Below, piece after piece: positions 42,060 to 50,757 of a stretch of 64,000 nt of DNA. How positions within the stretch are numbered: the first letter of the stretch is position 1; the number at the start of each line of letters is the position of its first letter. A program made the position numbers and the translations under genes. The notes below the pieces were generated by a model, which ran no database searches, was not told where the DNA came from, and saw nothing but the letters and a program-made list of their open reading frames with translations. Source of the stretch: an uncultured Collinsella sp. (GTDB taxonomy: Bacteria > Actinomycetota > Coriobacteriia > Coriobacteriales > Coriobacteriaceae); NCBI GenBank assembly GCA_900544875.1, contig UQWS01000004.1, forward strand, positions 62,001 through 126,000, given 5' to 3'.

Positions 42060-43754
42060 CTACTTGCGGTGAGCGCGGTAGAACTCGATGAGCGCCTGGG
42101 TCGAAGCGTCCTGCTCGGCCTTGGCGGCGTCGTCGTGGAAGGCCGGGGTGATCTGCTGGGCAAGCTGCTTGCCCAGCTCGACGCCCCACTGGTCATAGGA
42201 GTCGATGCCCCAGACCGTGCCCTCGACAAACGTGATGTGCTCGTACAGGGCGATGAGCTCGCCGAGTGCGAACGGGGTCAGCGTGTCGCCAAAGATCGAG
42301 GTCGTCGGGCGGTTGCCCTCAAAGCAGCGGGCCGGGACGATCTGCTCGGGCGTGCCCTCGGCACGAACCTCGTCGGCCGTCTTGCCAAAGGCGAGCGCCT
42401 TGGTCTGGGCCAGGAAGTTGCCCAGGAACAGCTCATGCACGTCCTGGCCGCTATCGGTCGCAGGGTTGGCAGTATTGGCGAAGGCGATGAAATCGGCCGG
42501 AACCACCACGGTGCCCTGGTGCAGCAGCTGGTAGAAGGCATGCTGGCCGTTGGTGCCGGGCTCGCCCCAGAAGATCTCACCGGTGTCGGAGGTCACGGCG
42601 CTGCCGTCCCAGCGAACATGCTTGCCGTTGGACTCCATGGTGAGCTGCTGCAGGTAGGCCGGGAAGCGGTGCAGGTACTGGCAGTACGGCAGCACGGCAT
42701 GGCTCTTGGAACCGAAGAAGTTGACGTACCAGACGTTGAGCAGACCCATCAGCGCGACGGCGTTGTTCTCGAGCGGCGTGTTGCAGAAGTACTCGTCGAT
42801 GGCGTGGAAGCCCTCGAGGAACTGCTGGAAGCGCTCGGGGCCGAGCACGACGATCAGCGACAGGCCCACGGCGGAGTCGACGGAGTAGCGGCCGCCGACC
42901 CAATTCCAGAAACCAAAGGCGTTGGTGGGGTCGATGCCGAAGGCCTCGACCTTCTCGAGTGCGGTGGAAACGGCGACGAAGTGCTTTGCCACGGCCTCGG
43001 CGTTCTGCTCATCGGAGCCATCGATGGCGCCCTGAGCCTTGAGCTGCTCGAGCATCCAGGTCTTGACCTCGCGGGCGTTGGTGAGGGTCTCGAGCGTGGT
43101 GAAGGTCTTGGAGACGATAATCACGAGCGTGGTCTCGGGATCCAAACCCTTGAGCTTCTCGGCCTGGTCGTTGGGATCGATGTTGGAGATATAGCGGCAA
43201 TCAATACCGGCGTCGGCATAGGGACGCAGGGCCTCGTAAGCCATGACCGGGCCCAGGTCGGAGCCGCCGATGCCGATGGACACCAGGTGCTCGATCTTTT
43301 TGCCGGTAACACCCTTCCACTCACCGGAGCGCACGCGCTCGGCGAAGGCATACATGCGGTCGAGGACCTCGTGCACGTCGGCGACGACATCCTGGCCGTC
43401 AACGATGAGCTGGCCCTTCTCGCTTGCCGGGCGGCGCAGCGCGGTGTGCAGGACGGCGCGGTCCTCGGTGGTGTTGATGTGCTCGCCGGAGAACATGGCG
43501 TCGCGGCGCTCCTCGAGCTTCACCTCGCGGGCAAGATCGCACAGCAGCTTGACGGTCTCATCGGTCACCAGGTTCTTCGACAGATCGAAGTGCAGGTCAC
43601 CGGCGTCAAAGCTCAGCTTGTTCACGCGCTCGGCATCGGCGGCGAACCAGGCCTTGAGGTCGATACCTTCGGCCTCGAGCTTCTCTTGATGAGCCTCGAG
43701 TGCCTTCCAAGCGGCAGTCGACGTAGCATCGATAGGTGCGGCAACAGTTGCCAT
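42060..43754 (-). CDS. pgi: glucose-6-phosphate isomerase
   Basis: Interconverts glucose-6-phosphate and fructose-6-phosphate. 564 residues, the long bacterial form. VSIGIGGSDLGPVMAYEAL, VIIVSKTFTTLETLTNA, FGFWNWVGGRYSVDSAVGL and GEPGTNGQHAFYQLLHQG are PGI signatures; the catalytic Lys and Glu positions are intact. GAGGAGG precedes ATG 43754. Confidence 0.95.
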   Translation of the reverse strand: MATVAAPIDATSTAAWKALEAHQEKLEAEGIDLKAWFAADAERVNKLSFDAGDLHFDLSKNLVTDETVKLLCDLAREVKLEERRDAMFSGEHINTTEDRAVLHTALRRPASEKGQLIVDGQDVVADVHEVLDRMYAFAERVRSGEWKGVTGKKIEHLVSIGIGGSDLGPVMAYEALRPYADAGIDCRYISNIDPNDQAEKLKGLDPETTLVIIVSKTFTTLETLTNAREVKTWMLEQLKAQGAIDGSDEQNAEAVAKHFVAVSTALEKVEAFGIDPTNAFGFWNWVGGRYSVDSAVGLSLIVVLGPERFQQFLEGFHAIDEYFCNTPLENNAVALMGLLNVWYVNFFGSKSHAVLPYCQYLHRFPAYLQQLTMESNGKHVRWDGSAVTSDTGEIFWGEPGTNGQHAFYQLLHQGTVVVPADFIAFANTANPATDSGQDVHELFLGNFLAQTKALAFGKTADEVRAEGTPEQIVPARCFEGNRPTTSIFGDTLTPFALGELIALYEHITFVEGTVWGIDSYDQWGVELGKQLAQQITPAFHDDAAKAEQDASTQALIEFYRAHRK

Positions 43755-43875
43755 AAAGTCCTCCTCAGCATACGGGCGCACGCCTCCATGCGCCCGGACA
43801 TTCAGATGCCACTATTCTAGCGCAGGTCAAGACTATAATCAGCGAGCGTTGCCAATCGGCCCCCAAACGGCAACC

Positions 43876-43908
43876 GACCAAAAAGGGACAGGTTTATTTT
43901 GACAGGTC
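43876..43908. repeat. short palindromic repeat, GGGACAGGTT family (copy 4)
   Basis: GACCAAAA (43876-43883), the core GGGACAGGTT (43885-43894), then TTTTGACAGGTC (43897-43908). Arms pair as GACC/GGTC and AAAA/TTTT. Confidence 0.7.
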
Positions 43909-43953
43909 AAACGCTTTACCAACCAATAATAACCCATCCTTTTATGCCAAATA

Positions 43954-44529
43954 TTAGGCCGCGGCGCACACGCTGCCGAGCAGCTCGCGCAGAGGAGACC
44001 CGATACCCTCCAGCAGTTCGGGCGCGATGATGGCAAAAACGGGAACCTCGCCGGCGCCCACGACAGCAGGCACCTTGCCCTCCGAGACAATGCATCCATA
44101 AGGGACAATACCGTCTTCGCCGGCATCGAGCGCCGCCATGCGACGCGCGAGTTCGCGCGCAAAGCCAGCAGTATCGGCATCGCCAATCGCCAATACAAAG
44201 TCCACGCCTTCGTCGGTCGCCAGGGCCACGGCTTCGTCGATCAGCTCGTCTCCCCCGTCGCCCTCAACCGAGCCACAGCGGAAAAGCACGCGCTCGAGCA
44301 GAGCTCGATCAACCGAGCCGAGTGCCGCCGAAACGAGCTCATCACGCGTGTGCTTGTCGCCTCCCAGCACGACCAGCGCCTTGGTGCCACCGTAGTGAGC
44401 GACCAATCGTCCGCACCAGCGAGCCACGTCTCCATCCGCAACAAGGCGCGTCGGCATACCAAACCCATAATTGACCATCTTTCCCACAACCCTTCCGCGT
44501 GCATAGGCGGTATCAATCGTTAGGCTCAT
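43954..44529 (-). CDS. truncated iron-alcohol-dehydrogenase-like protein
   Basis: 191 residues resembling only the N-terminal nucleotide-binding part of Fe-ADH/dehydroquinate-synthase-fold enzymes: NYGFGMPTRLVADGDVARW, ALVVLGGDKHTRDELV, and FVLAIGDADTAGFARELARR. The C-terminal metal-binding half, with its histidines, is missing, and full-length family members are about twice as long. It may be a remnant or a small diverged protein. Short palindromic repeats lie on both sides. Confidence 0.6.
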   Translation of the reverse strand: MSLTIDTAYARGRVVGKMVNYGFGMPTRLVADGDVARWCGRLVAHYGGTKALVVLGGDKHTRDELVSAALGSVDRALLERVLFRCGSVEGDGGDELIDEAVALATDEGVDFVLAIGDADTAGFARELARRMAALDAGEDGIVPYGCIVSEGKVPAVVGAGEVPVFAIIAPELLEGIGSPLRELLGSVCAAA

Positions 44530-44606
44530 GCTACGAAGCGAGGTTTTCCGAGCTGTTTCGCACTCTTTAGAGCTGCGTTAAAAACCCGATGCAGCCGCAC
44601 GACCAT

Positions 44607-44641
44607 ACCTACCAAAACAAACCAGTCCCTTTTTGGCAGGT
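44607..44641. repeat. short palindromic repeat, GGGACAGGTT family (copy 5)
   Basis: ACCTACCAAAA (44607-44617) and TTTTTGGCAGGT (44630-44641) pair at all but one or two positions around AACCAGTCCC, a one-base variant of the core's complement. Confidence 0.7.
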
Positions 44642-44667
44642 TTTGACGATGTCCGGACGAGCGGGTA

Positions 44668-44702
44668 TTATCGAACAAGTATTCGATAAGAACATGTGTT
44701 TG
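44668..44702 (+). promoter_or_regulatory. two SOS (LexA-type) boxes upstream of the Y-family polymerase
   Basis: TTATCGAA-CAAGTA-TTCGATAA (44668-44689) is a perfect inverted repeat containing CGAAC-AAGT-ATTCG, one mismatch from the Gram-positive LexA consensus. GAAC-ATGT-GTTTG (44690-44702) is a second near match directly after it. Confidence 0.65.
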
Positions 44703-44714
44703 ATGGGAGGACGC

Positions 44715-46220
44715 GTGGGGCACGAGCGTCACACCTATATCTGCATCGACCTCAAGACGTTTTACGCTAGCGTCGAGTGCGTCGACCGCGGGCTCAACCC
44801 ACTCACCACCAACCTGGTCGTTGCCGACGAATCGCGCGGGCGTACGACCATCTGCCTCGCCATCACACAGGCCATGAAGGATCTTGGAATACACAACCGC
44901 TGCCGTCTATTCGAGATTCCCGACGGCATCGACTACATCAAGGCCGTACCGCGCATGCAGCACTATATGGAGGTGTCGGCGCAAATCTACGGTATCTATC
45001 TGGAATACGTGAGTCCGCAAGACGTTCACGTCTACTCCATCGACGAATGCTTTATCGACGTGACGCCTTATCTGGGCCTCTATCACACCGATGCGGAAGG
45101 CTTCGCCTGCATGTTGCGCGATGAGGTCTTGACGCGCACCGGCATCACGGCGACGGTCGGCATCGGCCCCAACCTATTCCAGGCCAAGGTAGCGCTCGAC
45201 ATTACCGCCAAGCACGTACCCAGCCGCATCGGCATACTCGACGACGAGACCTTTCGCAAGGAGATCTGGCCCCATCGTCCCATCACCGATATCTGGGGCA
45301 TCGGCCCCGGCGTGGCGGCCCGCCTCGAAAAATACGGCGTCTACGATCTGATGGGCGTCGCGGCGCTCGACGAAAACCTGCTCTACGACGAGCTCGGCGT
45401 CAATGCAGAGTATCTTATCGACCACGCCTTTGGGCGCGAGCCGACAACTATCGCCGATATTCAGGCCTATCGCCCGCAGGCAACCTCAACTACCACAGGA
45501 CAGGTGCTCTCGAAAGGCTATGCCTATGAGCAAGCCTACACCGTCTTGCGCGAGATGGTCGACAGTGCCGTGCTGGACTTGGTCGAAAAGCACGTGGTCT
45601 GCGACAGCATCTCGCTCTTTGTAGGCTACGCGAGCGAGCGCGCCGACATACGCCGCCTCGACGCCAGCGGCACAGCGCAATATGTGGACGGATGCGGGCA
45701 TTTGCGTTCGAGCACGTCGAGCATCGAACCCGCCGCAACCGCCGGCCCCGAGCTCGCACCCCGTGCGCCCAAGCCCGTCCAACGCGATGACGAACGGCGC
45801 CGCCTAGTGCGCGAAGCGCAGGCAATCGATGGCATCTTTGTGGGCGAACACGGCGGCAAACCGCGCGGTGGCTACGCCGCACTCTTTGCACACTCTAACG
45901 CCTCGCGAAAGCTGCCCGAGCGCACCAATTCGTTTAAGAAGATCATGCGTTATTTCGACGACCTTTGGGCGCAAACGGTCGATCCCAAACGACCGGTCAA
46001 GCGCATCAACCTGGGATTTGGCAATCTGGTGCCCGAGGAATTTGCCACCATCGATCTATTTAGCGATGTTAAGGCCGATGAGCGCGAGCGCGACCTGGCG
46101 CGCGCCGTCCTGGCCGTGAAGGGCAAGTACGGCAAGAACGCACTCGTCAAGGGATTAAGCTTTACCGCCGGCGCTACCGCACGCGAACGCAACAATCAGG
46201 TAGGAGGACATCGTGCCTAA
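44715..46220 (+). CDS. Y-family DNA polymerase (UmuC/ImpB type)
   Basis: Translesion polymerase of about 501 residues. YICIDLKTFYASVECVDRG holds the first catalytic Asp; DVHVYSIDECFIDVT holds Asp-Glu. A helix-hairpin-helix (TDIWGIGPGVAARLEKYGVY) and little-finger domain follow, with an insertion near 330-400. The GTG at 44715 has GGGAGG four bases upstream; ATG 44703 is the alternative but lies inside the operator. LexA-like boxes and the YolD-like gene downstream support SOS induction. Confidence 0.9.
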   Translation: MGHERHTYICIDLKTFYASVECVDRGLNPLTTNLVVADESRGRTTICLAITQAMKDLGIHNRCRLFEIPDGIDYIKAVPRMQHYMEVSAQIYGIYLEYVSPQDVHVYSIDECFIDVTPYLGLYHTDAEGFACMLRDEVLTRTGITATVGIGPNLFQAKVALDITAKHVPSRIGILDDETFRKEIWPHRPITDIWGIGPGVAARLEKYGVYDLMGVAALDENLLYDELGVNAEYLIDHAFGREPTTIADIQAYRPQATSTTTGQVLSKGYAYEQAYTVLREMVDSAVLDLVEKHVVCDSISLFVGYASERADIRRLDASGTAQYVDGCGHLRSSTSSIEPAATAGPELAPRAPKPVQRDDERRRLVREAQAIDGIFVGEHGGKPRGGYAALFAHSNASRKLPERTNSFKKIMRYFDDLWAQTVDPKRPVKRINLGFGNLVPEEFATIDLFSDVKADERERDLARAVLAVKGKYGKNALVKGLSFTAGATARERNNQVGGHRA

Positions 46221-46638
46221 GTCCCAACAACAGCCGATGCGGCCACCGACGCCTTTTGAACGCCTAGCGGACCCCGAGGGAAGACGTCGCTCCGCCGACC
46301 CAAAGCTCACCGCAAACGGCGCCATCCGCGCCGGCCGTGCCGCACAGTTTATGCCCTTTGCCGCCCTCACGGGATACTACGAGCTCGTGCGCAAGCAGGA
46401 GATCACCGTCGAACCCAAATGCGAGCTCACGGAAGAAAAAGCCCTCGAGCTTTCGAAAAAGCTCGAGGGCCTCAAACGCGGCGACCTGGTGCGCGTCACC
46501 TATTACGATACGTACGGCTATCGTAGCCGCACGGGCATCCTCGACGAGGTGCTACCCGCGTTCAAGCTGCTCAAACTCAGGGATATCGCCATCGACTTCG
46601 ACGATATCCAGGACATTGAGCTACGCGGACGAGCCTAG
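46213..46638 (+). CDS. YolD-like protein
   Basis: 141 residues. RAAQFMPFAALTGYYELVRKQE is the YolD-like signature, followed by two beta strands (GDLVRVTYYDTYGYRSRTG, then LRDIAIDFDDIQDIEL). YolD-like genes are regular neighbours of UmuC-type polymerases in Firmicutes and are thought to act with them. GTG 46213 has AGGAGG upstream and overlaps the polymerase stop by 8 bases. Confidence 0.83.
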   Translation: MPKSQQQPMRPPTPFERLADPEGRRRSADPKLTANGAIRAGRAAQFMPFAALTGYYELVRKQEITVEPKCELTEEKALELSKKLEGLKRGDLVRVTYYDTYGYRSRTGILDEVLPAFKLLKLRDIAIDFDDIQDIELRGRA

Positions 46639-46664
46639 ACAAGGACGCGCATCCAGGGCGGCGC

Positions 46665-47048
46665 TTACAGTGTCATGACGTAGTAGCCCGCGTCTTTCAC
46701 GACCGTCTCGAGGACACCACGATCAACCGGCTGCTTAGAGCGCACGCGTGCCGTGTGGTCCGCATACGTCACCGTTGCCCACACGCCATCCAGCGCATTG
46801 AGGGCATTGGCTACGTTCTGAGAGCAGCCGTCACAGCTCATGCCGCCGATGAGCAGCTCATCGCTATAGGGATAGTGGGACGGATCGGTATCCGCAACTA
46901 CTACCTTCTTGGCCTTCTTACCGCTCGCGCCATCGCTGCAGCAGCTCTTTCCGTGTGTCGAAGCGACAATGCGACGCAGGCCAAAGAACATGCCAACGAC
47001 AATAACGGCCAACACGATGAGATTCGCAGGGTTGATCAAGTCACTCAT
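46665..47048 (-). CDS. membrane-anchored HMA-domain protein, probable copper-binding
   Basis: 127 residues. An N-terminal transmembrane helix (ANLIVLAVIVVGMFFGL) is followed by a Cys-rich KSCCSDGASGKK linker and a heavy-metal-associated domain with GMSCDGC (Cys72 and Cys75). Handles soft metals, most likely Cu(I). A CsoR-type palindrome lies upstream of its start. AAAGGGG precedes ATG 47048. Confidence 0.87.
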   Translation of the reverse strand: MSDLINPANLIVLAVIVVGMFFGLRRIVASTHGKSCCSDGASGKKAKKVVVADTDPSHYPYSDELLIGGMSCDGCSQNVANALNALDGVWATVTYADHTARVRSKQPVDRGVLETVVKDAGYYVMTL

Positions 47049-47080
47049 GCGTTCCCCTTTCAAGTAGCCCTAATTTCTAG

Positions 47081-47097
47081 ATACCCCCATGGGGTGT
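47081..47097 (-). promoter_or_regulatory. CsoR-like copper operator
   Basis: ATACCCC-CAT-GGGGTGT, an inverted repeat with one mismatch, matches the pseudo-palindromic site of copper-sensing CsoR repressors. It lies 33-49 bases upstream of the HMA protein start. Confidence 0.6.
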
Positions 47098-47159
47098 CCT
47101 CATCTTAACCCAAAATCATGTCCGTTCGGTCAATTAGTTTCCCTCTTCAAACTTTTTTG

Positions 47160-47208
47160 TTGACCATGGCTTACTTTCGTGTATAAGTTTTCCTAGGCTA
47201 ACAGTTTA
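47160..47208 (+). promoter_or_regulatory. promoter with DtxR/IdeR-like iron box before the DUF3793 gene
   Basis: TTGACC (47160-47165) and TATAAG (47182-47187) are 16 bases apart. TCCTAGGCTAACAGTTTA right after the -10 contains TAGGCTAAC, the core of DtxR/IdeR boxes, but the outer half-site is poor. Confidence 0.5.
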
Positions 47209-47225
47209 GATTCGTAAGGAGCGCC

Positions 47226-47930
47226 GTGACTCGAACCATAGACATCCCAACGTTTCAGGCAGCAGTCGTGCGCAACTGCTCCCCCACGCTCGCGGGAATC
47301 AAGCCGGCATCGCTCTTTACCTATCCCGGCGTTTACGCCAACCAAAACGGAAAACCCGGCGTCGTCCTTATCGAAGAGCGACGCTCTCGCTTGCTCGCCG
47401 TCATAGCCCAATGCAACCGCGAGCTCCAGCCGCTCGGGATCCATATGAGCGTTTTGGTCTGGCGCCCCTGCGGAGCGCTCATCTATGTGTACCGCCCTGC
47501 GGACCTCATGCGATACCTCTCCGACCCCCACGCCACGACGGCGCTTGTTGCCGAAGGTTACGATGTCCGCAACCTGCCCGCATCCCTGGTGCATCTCGCC
47601 GCGCGCATCACTCTGGCAAGCAGCAATGCCGCAGAAAGCGCCTATGACGGCAGCGTCTGCGTACTCGCGCGAAATAGGCACTGCGATACGGGGTGCATGT
47701 GCGAGTTTCCCCACGAAATTGGTTATTTTTTGGGCTATCCCTACGAAGATGTCCATCAGTTTATCGTCCAGCACGGCGAAAACTATAAGGTCTTTGGCGC
47801 CTGGAAGGTATACACGAACGTCGAACTGGCGCTCACGACCTTTGACTCCTATCGCGCATGCACGCAATACCTTACCTATATCTATCAACAGGGCTGCACC
47901 CTGGGGCAACTTGTCAAGGCAACCCGATAG
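47226..47930 (+). CDS. DUF3793 family protein
   Basis: 234 residues. VVRNCSPTLAGIKPASLFTY, LRPLG-type helix ELQPLGIHMSVLVW, FPHEIGYFLGYPYEDVHQF and the Cys-rich CVLARNRHCDTGCMCEF fit DUF3793. In anaerobes these genes sit next to flavodoxin and iron-transport genes. GTG 47226 lies after AAGGAG. The flavodoxin gene follows 46 bases later. Biochemical role unknown; iron limitation is the common theme. Confidence 0.85.
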   Translation: MTRTIDIPTFQAAVVRNCSPTLAGIKPASLFTYPGVYANQNGKPGVVLIEERRSRLLAVIAQCNRELQPLGIHMSVLVWRPCGALIYVYRPADLMRYLSDPHATTALVAEGYDVRNLPASLVHLAARITLASSNAAESAYDGSVCVLARNRHCDTGCMCEFPHEIGYFLGYPYEDVHQFIVQHGENYKVFGAWKVYTNVELALTTFDSYRACTQYLTYIYQQGCTLGQLVKATR

Positions 47931-47976
47931 AGCATACAAAACGCGGCCGCACGCCGCACAACCGAAAGGAAAACGT

Positions 47977-48396
47977 ATGAGCAAGATCGCAGTCGTCTAC
48001 TGGAGCGGTACAGGCAACACCGAGGCCATGGCAAACTTCGTTGCCGAGGGCGCAACCGATGCCGGTGCCGAGGCAGAGGTCATCTCCTGCGCCGACTTCT
48101 CCGCAGACAAGGCCGCCGGCTATGACGCCATTGCCTTCGGCTGCCCCGCCATGGGTTCCGAGGAGCTTGAGTACGATGAGTTCCAGCCAATGTGGGACGA
48201 GGTCAAGGAGACCCTCGGTGACAAGAAGGTCGTCCTCTTTGGCTCTTATTCGTGGGCCGAGGGCGAGTGGATGGACAACTGGAAGGCCGATGCCGACGAG
48301 GCGGGCGTCAACGTCGTCGATTCCGTCATTTGCTACGATGCGCCCGATGATGAGGGCGAGACCGCTTGCAAGGCCCTCGGAGCCGAGCTCGCGTAA
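47977..48396 (+). CDS. flavodoxin
   Basis: Short-chain FMN electron carrier that can replace ferredoxin when iron is short. 139 residues. The phosphate-binding loop VYWSGTGNTEAMA, then FGCPAMGSEELEYDEFQP and FGSYSWAEGEWMDNW, which stack the isoalloxazine ring. AAAGGAAAA precedes the start. Probably cotranscribed with the DUF3793 gene. Confidence 0.93.
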   Translation: MSKIAVVYWSGTGNTEAMANFVAEGATDAGAEAEVISCADFSADKAAGYDAIAFGCPAMGSEELEYDEFQPMWDEVKETLGDKKVVLFGSYSWAEGEWMDNWKADADEAGVNVVDSVICYDAPDDEGETACKALGAELA

Positions 48397-48448
48397 CGAA
48401 CCCAGGACCTCCAAAAGAGTCTGCATCATAGCGCACCCTTATCCCTAC

Positions 48449-48490
48449 AAAAGAGCAGGGGCTGGATTCAAGTCCAGCCCCCGCTCTTTT
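48449..48490. terminator. bidirectional terminator after flavodoxin and glnQ-type genes
   Basis: AAAAGAGC and GCTCTTTT flank an inner GGGGCTGGA/TCCAGCCCC stem, a very stable hairpin between convergent genes. Confidence 0.88.
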
Positions 48491-48513
48491 ATAACGGCAG
48501 TTACACCAACCGG

Positions 48514-49266
<753 letters not shown>

Positions 49267-49278
49267 GATAGGACCTCC

Positions 49279-50640
49279 TTACAGACCGGCGATGTGATCG
49301 GCGGGCGTCGCGACAACCTGTCCGGCGCTCTTGGCGGGACGCTTCTTCTTGGTCTCGGCCGTGCCCAAAAGCCTCGCCTCAAGACCGCTCACCAAGCGCG
49401 CAAGCGGCAGGGTGATGACCAGATAGAACAGGGCGGCAACCACGTACGGTGTAATGGAGCCCGTCGTGGCCACGATGGTACGGGCATTCATGACGATCTC
49501 GACCACACCCACGGCGGCAAGCAGCGACGTATCCTTGTAAAGCAAGATAAACTCGCTGGTCAGCGTAGGCAAAACATTGCGGAACGTCTGCGGAATCATA
49601 ACGTAGAGCAGCGTCTGGAAGGCATTCATGCCCAGCGAGCGAGCAGCCTCGTTTTGGCCCTTGGGGATCGATTGAATACCGGCACGGAAGATCTCGCACA
49701 GGTACGCAGACGAGTTCATGGCCATGACGATAACGCCCAAGACATAGTCGTCCACCTTGACGCCGGCCAACGGCAGACCGAAGAACGCGATATAGATCTG
49801 CAGGAAAGCCGGCGTACCGCGAATGATATTCACATAGATGCCGGCAAGGCAACGCAGGATGCGCGACTTGGAGATGCGCATGAGCGACAAGGCAAAGCCG
49901 AAGGGGATTGCCAACGGAAACGCCACGAGCACGATCGAGAGCGACATGAGGAAGCCCTTAAAGACGATCGGCAGGCTTTGGACCAAAATGACCGGGTTTA
50001 AGAACAGGCGCAGGAACATATTGGAGTTCCACGCCTCGACCCACGGCTGCTCCTTAAGGTCGGCCAGGAAGTTATCGAACGCCGTCACGCCCTTAATCTC
50101 GACGGAAGGAATCTTGGAAATCTTCTTGGTCGAACCGTCGGCGAGCGTATAGGTGCCGCTAAAGGCCTCATCGCCGCCCTCGACGGGAAACGTCACACCG
50201 TAAACCTCGACACGGAAAAAACCGCCGGCAGGCGCCGTCTCGCCAAAGTCAATCTTGAGCGTCTGGCCGTCAGCCTTGCACGTGGGCTTCATGGGCGTAC
50301 GATCCATGAGGTCCTCGCCCGAGAGCATCGTCAATCGCGTGTCATCGGTACCAAACGTCGTGCCGTCGACAAACGTCAGCGAAAGACCGCTCAGCTCCTC
50401 GTCGGCATCGGCCTGAACTTCCCAAGTGACGCGCGTCTCGGTGCCGCCGACCACATCGCTACCCGAACCGGTATTGGGTCGGGCGGTAATCTTTGCGGTC
50501 TCAAGCGCCTGGGCGGTCGTGGGCACGCAGACCCCCGCGCACACCAGCGCGAGCGCCACGGCCATGACGCAGACTAGCTTTTGGAGCAAGGCGGGCAGTG
50601 GAAAACGCTGCTCCGCGGCCCCTTTGTTCAGTCGAGACAA
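49279..50640 (-). CDS. amino-acid ABC permease with N-terminal extracytoplasmic domain
   Basis: 453 residues. Residues 1-45 form a signal-like segment (LVCVMAVALALVCAGV), 46-205 an extracytoplasmic beta-rich domain with no known match, 215-440 a HisM/GlnP-type permease with five hydrophobic helices and the EAA loop (NEAARSLGMNAFQTL). Most such permeases lack the front domain. TTG 50640 is preferred, with AGGAG five bases upstream; an ATG at 50748 has no site. Substrate class follows the binding protein: polar amino acids. Confidence 0.85.
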   Translation of the reverse strand: MSRLNKGAAEQRFPLPALLQKLVCVMAVALALVCAGVCVPTTAQALETAKITARPNTGSGSDVVGGTETRVTWEVQADADEELSGLSLTFVDGTTFGTDDTRLTMLSGEDLMDRTPMKPTCKADGQTLKIDFGETAPAGGFFRVEVYGVTFPVEGGDEAFSGTYTLADGSTKKISKIPSVEIKGVTAFDNFLADLKEQPWVEAWNSNMFLRLFLNPVILVQSLPIVFKGFLMSLSIVLVAFPLAIPFGFALSLMRISKSRILRCLAGIYVNIIRGTPAFLQIYIAFFGLPLAGVKVDDYVLGVIVMAMNSSAYLCEIFRAGIQSIPKGQNEAARSLGMNAFQTLLYVMIPQTFRNVLPTLTSEFILLYKDTSLLAAVGVVEIVMNARTIVATTGSITPYVVAALFYLVITLPLARLVSGLEARLLGTAETKKKRPAKSAGQVVATPADHIAGL

Positions 50641-50705
50641 GGTGGCTCCTATCGTAGAAGTTGCCGGCAAAACGAGACGGAAACGCTCTCCGTCAAGAGA
50701 AGCGC

Positions 50706-50736
50706 AAAGGCCCTCTCCGCAAAACGGAAAGGGCCC
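50706..50736 (-). terminator. hairpin between binding-protein and permease genes
   Basis: GGCCCTCTCCG and CGGAAAGGGCC pair with one mismatch; TTT follows on the minus strand. A partial terminator here would give more binding protein than permease. Confidence 0.65.
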
Positions 50737-50757
50737 GCGCGCAATCAAGTAGTTATT

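Noticed and set aside
42069..43820. 583-codon open frame on the plus strand opposite pgi
   Set aside because: The minus strand is an unmistakable glucose-6-phosphate isomerase; the plus frame is Gly/Leu/Val-rich low-information sequence caused by high GC.
47193..47984. 263-codon minus-strand frame opposite the DUF3793 gene
   Set aside because: DUF3793 features, promoter and ribosome binding site are all on the plus strand.
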